The position numbers were made by a program, and so were the translations under genes. The notes below the pieces were generated by a model, which saw only the letters and a program-made list of their open reading frames with translations, was not told the origin of the DNA and did not search any database. From Bacillota bacterium (GTDB taxonomy: Bacteria > Bacillota > Clostridia > Christensenellales > SZUA-584), in assembly GCA_023408075.1 (NCBI GenBank), contig JAEYKW010000015.1, forward strand, positions 62,001 to 126,000: DNA of 64,000 bases, in the 5' to 3' direction. Positions 57,539 through 64,000 of this stretch are shown here, one piece after another. The first letter of the stretch is position 1. Each line of letters begins with the position of its first letter.

Positions 57539-58870
57539 TTAAATCAATGCCAGATAGATGTTTTCTACCGTGTCTTTGAGTTTTTTCATGAATTCGGCGG
57601 CCATCGCGCCGTCGATCAGACGGTGATCCACCGATATCGTGAGCGTCATCATCGGGCGGATCACGATTTCCCCGTTCACCACAACGGCCTTTTCACTGAC
57701 GGCGCCCACGGCGAGTATTGCCGCTTCGGGCGGGTTGATGATCGCCGAGAATTCGTCGATGCCGGATGCACCGAGGTTGCTCACGGTGAAATTGCCGCCC
57801 TGATAGTCGTCGGGCGTCAGCTGTCCGCCGCGCGCTGCGCCGGCAAGCGCTGACGCCGTGGCCGCAATCGCGCCGAGGCTTAATTTGTCAGCCGCCTTGA
57901 TCACAGGCACCACGAGGCCGTTGTCCACGCTGACCGCCATGCCGATATTGACGTCGTCGAAAGACACGATCTCGTCGCCGTCCAGCTGTGAGAACATCAC
58001 GGGCATTTGAGCGAGCACCGTCGCGACGGCCTTCAGTATGATGTCGTTGACGCTGACCTTGGGCGCAAGACCCTTGGAGCTCGCGTTCTTGAGCGCGTCT
58101 TTGAGCGCGAGCAGCGCCGTCGCATCCATTTCGGATGCAAAATACACATGCGGTATCGTCTGCTTGCTCATCGTCAGGCGCTCGGCAATCACCTTGCGCA
58201 TGCCGGTCATCTTTTTACGCGTGCTGCCGCCGGTCACAACGGCGGCCTGCGGTGCGGCGGGTGCCGGAATGGCTCCCAGCACATCGTCCCGGCCGATTCT
58301 GCCGCTCGGGCCTGTGCCTGACACCTCTTTTAAATTGATGCTGTTTTCTCTCGCAATTTTCTTGGCAAGCGGTGTTGCGCGCACCGTGCTGTCGTTAAGC
58401 GCGCGTTCCACGTCCTTTTTGCGTATGATGCCGTCGGCGGAGGATACCTGCACGGCGGATAAATCCACACCCGTCTGCTTCGCGTAATGCCTTGCAAGCG
58501 GCATCGCGAGTACCCATCCGTCCTTGGCAGACACGGCGGGTATAACCTTATCGGCCGTTACGGGGGCCGCAGCAGCCGCTGCGGGCTGCTGCACGGCCGG
58601 TGCGGCCTTGGCCGCGCCGGGGGCCGTTTCTCCCTCGCTGCCGACGAGTATCATCGGCGCGAGTACGTCGATTTCATCTCCGACCGCCACGAGCAGCTCG
58701 AGCACGGTGCCGTCTATCGGGCTTTCGACATCGCCCGTGATCTTATCCGTCTCAAATTCGGCGACCACATCGCCTTTTTTTACGCTGTCGCCCACAGCCA
58801 CCTTGATGTTCGATACCGTACCCGTCTTCATCGTGAGGCCGATCTTGGGGAGCTTTGCGTATTCAGCCAT
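57539..58870 (-). CDS. 2-oxoacid dehydrogenase acyltransferase (E2) with two subunit-binding domains
   Basis: 443-residue lipoyl acyltransferase core of an E1-E2-E3 complex. Residues 1-78 are a lipoyl domain with the lipoylated lysine in ETDKITGD. An Ala/Pro-rich linker leads to a first peripheral-subunit-binding-like domain (about 116-152, MPLARHYAKQTGVDLSAV, but without the GTGPxGRI turn) and a second canonical one (about 158-195, TPLAKKIARENSINLKEV then GTGPSGRIGRDDV). The catalytic domain covers about 215-443 with HRLIDG near the end. AGGGAGG lies eight bases before ATG. It could be an acetoin, pyruvate or other 2-oxoacid dehydrogenase E2. Confidence 0.92.
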   Translation of the reverse strand: MAEYAKLPKIGLTMKTGTVSNIKVAVGDSVKKGDVVAEFETDKITGDVESPIDGTVLELLVAVGDEIDVLAPMILVGSEGETAPGAAKAAPAVQQPAAAAAAPVTADKVIPAVSAKDGWVLAMPLARHYAKQTGVDLSAVQVSSADGIIRKKDVERALNDSTVRATPLAKKIARENSINLKEVSGTGPSGRIGRDDVLGAIPAPAAPQAAVVTGGSTRKKMTGMRKVIAERLTMSKQTIPHVYFASEMDATALLALKDALKNASSKGLAPKVSVNDIILKAVATVLAQMPVMFSQLDGDEIVSFDDVNIGMAVSVDNGLVVPVIKAADKLSLGAIAATASALAGAARGGQLTPDDYQGGNFTVSNLGASGIDEFSAIINPPEAAILAVGAVSEKAVVVNGEIVIRPMMTLTISVDHRLIDGAMAAEFMKKLKDTVENIYLALI

Positions 58871-58884
58871 TTTTAAGACCTCCC

Positions 58885-59859
58885 TTAAAACAGTTCTCTG
58901 ACAGCTTTGGCGATCTTCTCCGGGTTCGGCAGCACGAAGCTTTCCAAATTGGGCGCAAACGGCGACGGGACATCGAACGCCCCCACGCGTTTGATCGGCG
59001 CGTCGAGATACTCGATCGCGTTTTCCGCCACAACCGCAGACACTTCGGATGCGACCGAGCAGGTCAGCCACACTTCCTGTGCGCAAACGAGACGGTTCGT
59101 CTTCTTAACGGAATTCAGTATCGTCTCGGTATCCATCGGCTTGATTGTGCGAAGATCGACAACCTCTACATCAATGCCCTCTTTGGCGAGTATGGCAGCC
59201 GCTTTTAACGACTCGTGAACCATCTTGGAGTAGGTCACGATCGTGACGTCCTTGCCTTCACGCACCACCTTGGCCTTGCCGAGCGGTATTGTGAAATCCG
59301 GATCGTCGGTCACTTCGCCCGTCATATCGTAAATGTCCTTGTGTTCAAAGAAAATAACCGGGTTGTTGTCGCGTATGGCGGATTTTAAGAGCCCCTTCGC
59401 ATCTTCCGGCGTCGCGGGCAGCACCACTTTAAGGCCCGGCACAAACGCAAACCACGATTCAAACATGTGGCTGTGCTGGGACGCCCCCGATACGCCGCCG
59501 CCCACAGGCGCGCGCAGCACCATCGGTATGGAGAGGCTGCCGCCGAACGTGTAGCGCATATTGGCCGCCTGATTCACAAGCTGATCCGACGCGATCGTGA
59601 TCCAGTCGGAGAACTGGAGCTCCGCGATCGGGCGCATGCCCGTTGCGGCGCTGCCCACAGCCGCGCCCACATAACCCGCCTCGGCGATCGGCATGTCCAT
59701 CACGCGCTCTTTGCCGAACTCCTTCCAGAGCCCCCTTGTGCAGCCGAAGGCACCGCCGTACGGCCCCACATCGAGCCCCATGATGTAAACGTTTTTATCC
59801 CGTAACATTTCTTCTCTTTGCGCCATGATGATGGCTTCTGAAATTGACTTCTTGCTCAT
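58885..59859 (-). CDS. 2-oxoacid/acetoin dehydrogenase E1, beta subunit
   Basis: 324-residue E1 beta subunit. The TPP-pyrimidine domain has MPIAEAGYVGAAVGSAATGM (catalytic Glu) and ELQFSDWITIASDQLVNQAANMRY. The C-terminal half contains VEVVDLRTIKPMDTETIL. Typical length for AcoB/PdhB. AAAGGAG precedes ATG. Its gene is 14 bases after the alpha subunit gene and 14 before E2. With the alpha subunit it decarboxylates a 2-oxoacid or cleaves acetoin and passes the acyl group to the E2 lipoyl arm. Confidence 0.93.
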   Translation of the reverse strand: MSKKSISEAIIMAQREEMLRDKNVYIMGLDVGPYGGAFGCTRGLWKEFGKERVMDMPIAEAGYVGAAVGSAATGMRPIAELQFSDWITIASDQLVNQAANMRYTFGGSLSIPMVLRAPVGGGVSGASQHSHMFESWFAFVPGLKVVLPATPEDAKGLLKSAIRDNNPVIFFEHKDIYDMTGEVTDDPDFTIPLGKAKVVREGKDVTIVTYSKMVHESLKAAAILAKEGIDVEVVDLRTIKPMDTETILNSVKKTNRLVCAQEVWLTCSVASEVSAVVAENAIEYLDAPIKRVGAFDVPSPFAPNLESFVLPNPEKIAKAVRELF

Positions 59860-59873
59860 TTTCGTGTTCTCCT

Positions 59874-60860
59874 TTATGCGTAAACGTCCTGCAGCGCTTC
59901 GAGGTCATCGGGCAGCGGGCTTTCCTCCGCAAACCGTATGGCTGCGTTCATCTCGTCCTCAACCTCCTGCGCAATGCGCTTTAGGTCTGCGTCCGTCAAT
60001 ATGCCTTCAGCTATGAGTTTTTCGCCGTAGCACTTCACCGGGCATTTGTCGATCCATGCCTGCAGCTCCGCCGGTGTCCGGTAGCTGTCCGGCTCCACTT
60101 CATAGTGCGTGCGCCATCTGTATGTTTTGCATTCGAGCAGCGTGGGGCCTTTGCCCGCCCGCGCGCGTTCGGCCGCTTTTTTCACCGCATTGAAAACCGC
60201 TTCTACGTCGTTGCCATCCACCACGTAGCCCGGAATGTCGTAGCCCTTGGCGCGTTCGGCAATGTCCTTCACCTTGCGCGGATAATCCATCCCTTCGTTC
60301 ACATACTCGCCGTCGTAATACTGCTTAACGCCGCCCGCGTACATGTTGTTCTCGCAGATGTAGATGCACGGCAGATTGTAAGCAGCCGCGATGTTGACCG
60401 ACTCATGGAACGTCCCCTGGTTCGAGCCGCCGTCCCCGAAGAAACACAGCGCCACGCGGCCGTTGTTTGTGAGCTTCGCCGTCATCGCCGCGCCCGCCGC
60501 CAGCGGCAAGCCGCCGCCTACGATACCGTTCGCGCCCAAGATTCCGAGCTCCGGAGCCGCGAGGTGCATGGAGCCGCCCTTGGCTTTGTTGTAACCCGTG
60601 ATCTTGCCGAAAAGCTCCGCGAACATCTTTCCGGGGTCCGCGCCTTTGGCGAGCACATGGCCGTGGCCGCGGTGCGTGGATGTTAAGTAATCATCCGTGT
60701 TGATGGCGCTGCATGCGCCCACAGCGATGGCTTCCTCACCGATATAGAGATGCACGAAGCCGGGCAGCTTGTTGGCCGCAAACAGGTCTTTGACGTTTTC
60801 TTCAAAGCGTCTGAGCCTCAGCATGTCCTGATACATTTTGACTTTTTGTTTTGCATTCAT
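59874..60860 (-). CDS. 2-oxoacid/acetoin dehydrogenase E1, alpha subunit
   Basis: 328-residue E1 alpha subunit. The thiamine-diphosphate motif is GDGGSNQGTFHESVNIAAAY followed by ENN, and the phosphorylation-loop-like YRWRTHYEVEPDSYR is conserved. Typical length for AcoA/PdhA. GGAGG ten bases before ATG. Members this short, beside sugar genes and without a lipoate ligase, can be acetoin dehydrogenases or specialised oxoacid dehydrogenases; distinguishing them needs active-site modelling. Confidence 0.93.
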   Translation of the reverse strand: MNAKQKVKMYQDMLRLRRFEENVKDLFAANKLPGFVHLYIGEEAIAVGACSAINTDDYLTSTHRGHGHVLAKGADPGKMFAELFGKITGYNKAKGGSMHLAAPELGILGANGIVGGGLPLAAGAAMTAKLTNNGRVALCFFGDGGSNQGTFHESVNIAAAYNLPCIYICENNMYAGGVKQYYDGEYVNEGMDYPRKVKDIAERAKGYDIPGYVVDGNDVEAVFNAVKKAAERARAGKGPTLLECKTYRWRTHYEVEPDSYRTPAELQAWIDKCPVKCYGEKLIAEGILTDADLKRIAQEVEDEMNAAIRFAEESPLPDDLEALQDVYA

Positions 60861-60882
60861 TGCGTTCTTTCCTCCAGATTCC

Positions 60883-61680
60883 TCATAATTGCGATTTGAT
60901 CATGTCAAAGACTCTCTTGATCACGTCTTCACTGCTGCCGTTTTTGGGCGTAAACTCAAAGCCGACCTTGCCTTTATAGCCAGCATCCCGCAGCGCCTTG
61001 ATGATGACCGGGTAATTGAGCTCGCCCGTACCCGGCTCGAACCGGCCCGGCACATCCGCCACATGGAAGTGGCCGATCGTGTCGATGCCTTCTCTGATGG
61101 TGTCGATGATGTTGCCCTCCATGATCTGCATATGGTAGGCGTCGTAGAGCATGCGCATGCCCGGATGATTGACTTCACGGATGAGCCGGAAAGCGGGCGC
61201 GCTGTTGCAGAGCGAGTAGCCCATGTGGTCCACCTTCGTGTTGAGCGGCTCGACCACAAACGTGAAACCGGTTTCATCAGCCACAGGAATAAGCGCTCTC
61301 AGCACTGCCTTGGTGCTCTCCATCTTCTCGTCGAACGAAATCGGGTACGGCGCTTCGAGCACGGAGCGGTCTTCCTTCATGATGTCCGACATCAGGAAAA
61401 GCGTATCGGCGCCGAGGTGCTTGGCTGTTTCGACGGACTTCATGACGCCCGCGACGTATTTGTCGTGGTCTGCCGGGTCCACCATGCGGCCTTCAAGGTT
61501 GCCCTGAAACACGGCCACCTTAAGGCCCGTGTCGTCCAGCGCTTTTTTGATCGCCTCGATGTCCTTGTCCTGCCAGCACCAGAATTCAACACAGTCGAAT
61601 CCGGCTTCTTTGGCCTTGTAGATTCGCTTGATGAAGTCATATTCGGTAAAGATCATTTCGATGCAGCATGAAAATTTCAT
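60883..61680 (-). CDS. Hydroxypyruvate-isomerase-like sugar isomerase/epimerase
   Basis: 265-residue TIM-barrel isomerase of the xylose-isomerase-like family. Marks of the hydroxypyruvate isomerase branch are visible: VVEPLNTKVDHMGY, LYDAYHMQIMEGN, HFHVADVPGRFEPGTGELNY and VGFEFTPKN, giving Glu, Asp, His and Glu metal ligands. GGAGGATAAGACT precedes ATG. It follows ribokinase by 17 bases. In operons of this type it interconverts a small hydroxy-aldehyde and ketone, such as tartronate semialdehyde or a 2-oxo-tetronate. The coding sequence contains a second copy of the LacI operator core at 61264-61275. Confidence 0.9.
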   Translation of the reverse strand: MKFSCCIEMIFTEYDFIKRIYKAKEAGFDCVEFWCWQDKDIEAIKKALDDTGLKVAVFQGNLEGRMVDPADHDKYVAGVMKSVETAKHLGADTLFLMSDIMKEDRSVLEAPYPISFDEKMESTKAVLRALIPVADETGFTFVVEPLNTKVDHMGYSLCNSAPAFRLIREVNHPGMRMLYDAYHMQIMEGNIIDTIREGIDTIGHFHVADVPGRFEPGTGELNYPVIIKALRDAGYKGKVGFEFTPKNGSSEDVIKRVFDMIKSQL

Positions 61681-61697
61681 AGTCTTATCCTCCGTTT

Positions 61698-62612
61698 TTA
61701 ATTGTTATTAGTAAATTGCGATACCTCGGCTGCCGTCGGCATCGCGCTTTGTGCCCCCATTTTCGTCACGGACATCGCGCCCACGGCGTTGGCGTAACGA
61801 ATGCTCTCCTCAAGGCTTTGCCCCTTGGCAAGCGACACGGCAAGCCCCGCGTTGAACGAATCTCCCGCCGCCGTGGTATCGACCGCGGTGACTTTGAAGC
61901 CCGGGATAAGCAGCGTCCGTTCGGCGTCTATCAGATATGCCCCTCTGCCGCCGCACTTGTGCACCACGATGCCGACGCCCTGCGCCATCAAGGCGTTTGC
62001 CGCCTGCCTCACACTGCCTTCATCCGAAACCGGCATATCCGCAATAATACCGAGCTCCGTTTCGTTGGGGGTAACGATGCTGCTGCAGGAGAGCAGCCGC
62101 TGCGGCAGGCTCCTCGCGGGTGCGGGGTCGAGTATCACGGTTCTGCCCTTCTCCGCCGCGTAGGCCGCCGCCCATTCCACCGTTTCCAGCGGAATTTCGA
62201 GCTGTATCATCAGAATATCGGCATCGTCAATCGCCTTCTTGTTGCGGTGAACATACAGCACATCCACAAGCCCGTTCGCACCCGGCACACAGATGATTGT
62301 GTTTTCGCCCTGCGCGTTCACGGTGATGGCGGCAATGCCCGTGCTCGTATCTTCTCTTTCTATGTACGATGTGTCCACACCGGCTTGCTGCAGCGCGCTG
62401 AGCGACATATCGCCGAACGAATCGGTGCCGACTTTACCCAAGAACGTCACATTCGCGCCGAGCCGCCCCGCGGCGACAGCCTGATTGGCCCCTTTGCCGC
62501 CCGGAAACGTATGGAATTCGGTGCCGTTCACCGTCTGTCCGGGCCCCGGAAACGCCGCTGTCTTGGTCACAAGATCCATATTGATGCTTCCGAGCACACA
62601 TATCTTTTTCAC
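61698..62612 (-). CDS. rbsK: Ribokinase-family sugar kinase
   Basis: 304-residue PfkB-family kinase. The N-terminal GSINMDLVTKTAAFPGPGQT, the GGKGANQAVAAGRLGA motif and the C-terminal TTAAGDSFNAGLAVSL with catalytic Asp are all intact and ribokinase-like. The start is GTG with GGAGGG upstream. It is 13 bases after the UroD-family gene and 17 before the isomerase. With RbsD it suggests ribose or a related pentose or tetrose, which would give the phosphate ester needed by the transketolase pair. True ribokinase and other PfkB sugar kinases cannot be told apart here with certainty. Confidence 0.92.
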   Translation of the reverse strand: MKKICVLGSINMDLVTKTAAFPGPGQTVNGTEFHTFPGGKGANQAVAAGRLGANVTFLGKVGTDSFGDMSLSALQQAGVDTSYIEREDTSTGIAAITVNAQGENTIICVPGANGLVDVLYVHRNKKAIDDADILMIQLEIPLETVEWAAAYAAEKGRTVILDPAPARSLPQRLLSCSSIVTPNETELGIIADMPVSDEGSVRQAANALMAQGVGIVVHKCGGRGAYLIDAERTLLIPGFKVTAVDTTAAGDSFNAGLAVSLAKGQSLEESIRYANAVGAMSVTKMGAQSAMPTAAEVSQFTNNN

Positions 62613-62625
62613 AAAGTCCCTCCGG

Positions 62626-63747
62626 TTATTGATAACGCTTCATGGCTTCGATCATTGTTTCGATGCGCCATGGCTCGACATAGTTTTGAATATTGTGGCC
62701 CGGCGCGAGCACAAATCCGCCGCCGTCGCCGAGCACATTCACGAGGCGTTTGACGAGGCCGTCGATGTCCTCTTTGGTGCCGTACGGCAGCACTTTTTGC
62801 GTATCGATGCCGCCCCAGAAACAAATCTCGCTGCCGAAATCCTGCTTGAGCCGCTCAGGCTCCATATTCTTTGCCGCAATCTGCACGGGGTTGATGATGT
62901 CAACGCCCGCTTCAATCAGAGACGGCAGCAGCTCATTGATGCTGCCGCAGCTGTGCATGAATATCTTGGCCTTCGTTTTGCTCTTGATGAAGTCATAAAG
63001 CCGCTTGTGGTATTTGAAAACCATTTCCCGGTAAAGGTCTGTCGATATGATGCTTCTGTCCTGCATCCCCAGGTCATCACCTTGGCACACCACATCCACA
63101 AGGTCACCGACTTCGGACAGATAAGCGTCCCAAAGCGCGATATCCGTTTCGGTGATCTTATCCATCAGGGCTTCGGCCAATTTTTTATCGATGAACATGT
63201 CACAGAGAAAATCATCCCAGCCGCGCATCCAGAGTGACTGTTCAAACGGCCCGCCGCACATGATATCCGCGACGATCACCTTGTCTCCCTGCGCCTTTAT
63301 TCTTAACGCTTCCTCGCGCAGCCCTTTCACCCGGCCCTTATCGCTTGCGTCCGCCCAAGGGTTGTGATTGATATCATCGATGGTGATGCTGCCGTAAAGC
63401 GGCCCCTTGACCGGGTCGTTGTAAAGCTCGCTTTTGCGCCAGTAGATGCCGAATTCGTCCGTGAAAGACCCGTCCTCTTCAAAAACGGTGTTATCGAGAA
63501 AAGGCCCTTTCATGCGGATCGTTTCAAACGGCATGCCGATATCGCTCTTGATCCATTCCGGCGTCGCCACCGTCTGCATCGCGATGTGTGTGATCTGCTC
63601 CGGCGTCGGGGAAACATGACGGTAGGTCTCATAAGCCGCTTTCGCATACTTCGTGAGGCCGTCAACAATTGCCGAACCGATGCTGACGGGTATTGATTTC
63701 GGCGATTTGTGGTTTAAACAGGCCAAAACGTCTTCTCTGCCGGTCAT
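62626..63747 (-). CDS. UroD/MtaA-family protein with His in place of the third zinc cysteine
   Basis: 373-residue uroporphyrinogen-decarboxylase-fold protein. It has the methyltransferase-type HSCG motif (His265, Cys267), but the later APGC cysteine is APGH (His351), so the metal site would be His-Cys-His. The WGGIDTQ stretch and the N-terminal MTGREDVLACLNHKSPKSIP are family marks. No corrinoid protein gene is adjacent, unlike the module at 13554-20389. UroD-like genes are common in clostridial sugar operons with no proven role; it may demethylate, decarboxylate or isomerise a substrate. AGGGGGTGAAACC precedes ATG. Confidence 0.85.
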   Translation of the reverse strand: MTGREDVLACLNHKSPKSIPVSIGSAIVDGLTKYAKAAYETYRHVSPTPEQITHIAMQTVATPEWIKSDIGMPFETIRMKGPFLDNTVFEEDGSFTDEFGIYWRKSELYNDPVKGPLYGSITIDDINHNPWADASDKGRVKGLREEALRIKAQGDKVIVADIMCGGPFEQSLWMRGWDDFLCDMFIDKKLAEALMDKITETDIALWDAYLSEVGDLVDVVCQGDDLGMQDRSIISTDLYREMVFKYHKRLYDFIKSKTKAKIFMHSCGSINELLPSLIEAGVDIINPVQIAAKNMEPERLKQDFGSEICFWGGIDTQKVLPYGTKEDIDGLVKRLVNVLGDGGGFVLAPGHNIQNYVEPWRIETMIEAMKRYQ

Positions 63748-63763
63748 GGTTTCACCCCCTGAA

Positions 63764-64000
63764 TCAAAACAAATTGTCAACAAACCATCTGGCTGCATGC
63801 TCAAATACGGTTTCCTTCTGGTCGGATGTCGGCAGCGCGTGCTCGCCCGCATTGATCAGCACAAATTCCTTTTTGGCCCGGATCAGCTCAATTAAGCGGT
63901 AAGCGCTCTCGGGCGGAATAATCGTATCCGCATCGCCTTGAATGACCATGAAAGGCACACGGATCATATCCGCATAGATATACGGATCGTTGATGATCAG
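63764..64000 (-). CDS. Alpha/beta hydrolase (C-terminal part)
   Basis: About 78 C-terminal residues of an alpha/beta-hydrolase, cut by the right window edge. The frame is open to 64000 (LIINDPYIYADMIRVP), so the ATG at 63967 is probably internal. The acid of the triad is in MVIQGDADTIIPPESAYRL and the catalytic His in INAGEHALP. It ends 16 bases before the UroD-family gene and is the first visible gene of the long right-hand operon. It is probably an esterase or deacetylase acting on the imported compound. Confidence 0.8.
   Translation of the reverse strand: MIINDPYIYADMIRVPFMVIQGDADTIIPPESAYRLIELIRAKKEFVLINAGEHALPTSDQKETVFEHAARWFVDNLF

Overview
The window looks like a piece of a spore-forming, anaerobic Clostridia-type (Firmicutes) chromosome of mid-range GC. 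This is inferred from AGGAGG-type ribosome binding sites, lipoprotein (not periplasmic) solute-binding proteins, YesM/YesN-type two-component systems, a PocR-type regulator, BclA/BclB-like collagen proteins of the kind found on exosporia, and a c-di-GMP-I riboswitch. Almost every gene is on the minus strand. I see no rRNA, tRNA, insertion sequence, prophage or CRISPR array.

Layout from left to right. (1) 1-5300: an operon read leftwards with a class II aldolase carrying a C-terminal tail that resembles a microcompartment encapsulation peptide, a CoA-disulfide-reductase-like flavoprotein, two CoA-transferase-family subunits and a sugar-binding lipoprotein cut by the window edge. The promoter is flanked by many GTTTA repeats. 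(2) 5395-12741: an oligosaccharide ABC importer (binding protein, two permeases), histidine kinase, AraC-type response regulator and a GH30 glycosidase. (3) 13029-20389: a candidate structured RNA, then a corrinoid methyl-transfer module: ASKHA reactivator, DUF1638 protein, corrinoid protein and PocR/AraC regulator on the minus strand, and divergently a UroD/MtaA-family protein fused to a thioredoxin-like domain plus a CobW-type GTPase. (4) 20812-22910: a secreted SH3b-GH18 chitinase-like enzyme behind a c-di-GMP-I riboswitch. (5) 23351-36994: a spore-surface island with four collagen-like (Gly-X-Thr) genes, one interrupted by an in-frame amber codon, flanked by three glycosyltransferases that probably decorate the threonines. 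(6) 37443-48156: a second importer with the same binding protein-permease-permease-kinase-regulator order, an MsmK-type ATPase that may energise both importers, and a GH3 glycosidase with its LacI repressor. (7) 48334-64000: a long catabolic run, read leftwards from beyond the right edge: hydrolase, UroD-family protein, ribokinase, hydroxypyruvate-isomerase-like protein, 2-oxoacid dehydrogenase E1alpha/E1beta/E2, SDR, an M24-like protein without metal ligands, RbsD, two zinc dehydrogenases, a split transketolase, a UroD remnant, dihydrolipoyl dehydrogenase and another SDR.

Together the genes describe a plant- or polysaccharide-degrading sporeformer. Two sensed oligosaccharide importers feed intracellular GH30 and GH3 enzymes. 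The right-hand operon appears to convert an unusual sugar or polyol through isomerase, kinase, dehydrogenase and transketolase steps into a 2-oxoacid or acetoin-like compound cleaved by its own dehydrogenase complex. The corrinoid module would move methyl groups. The least explained parts are the corrinoid module, which lacks a recognisable substrate methyltransferase, the UroD proteins with altered zinc ligands, the right-hand operon's substrate, and the structured RNA at 13029-13254.

All family assignments come from reading the translated sequence; no database search was run.
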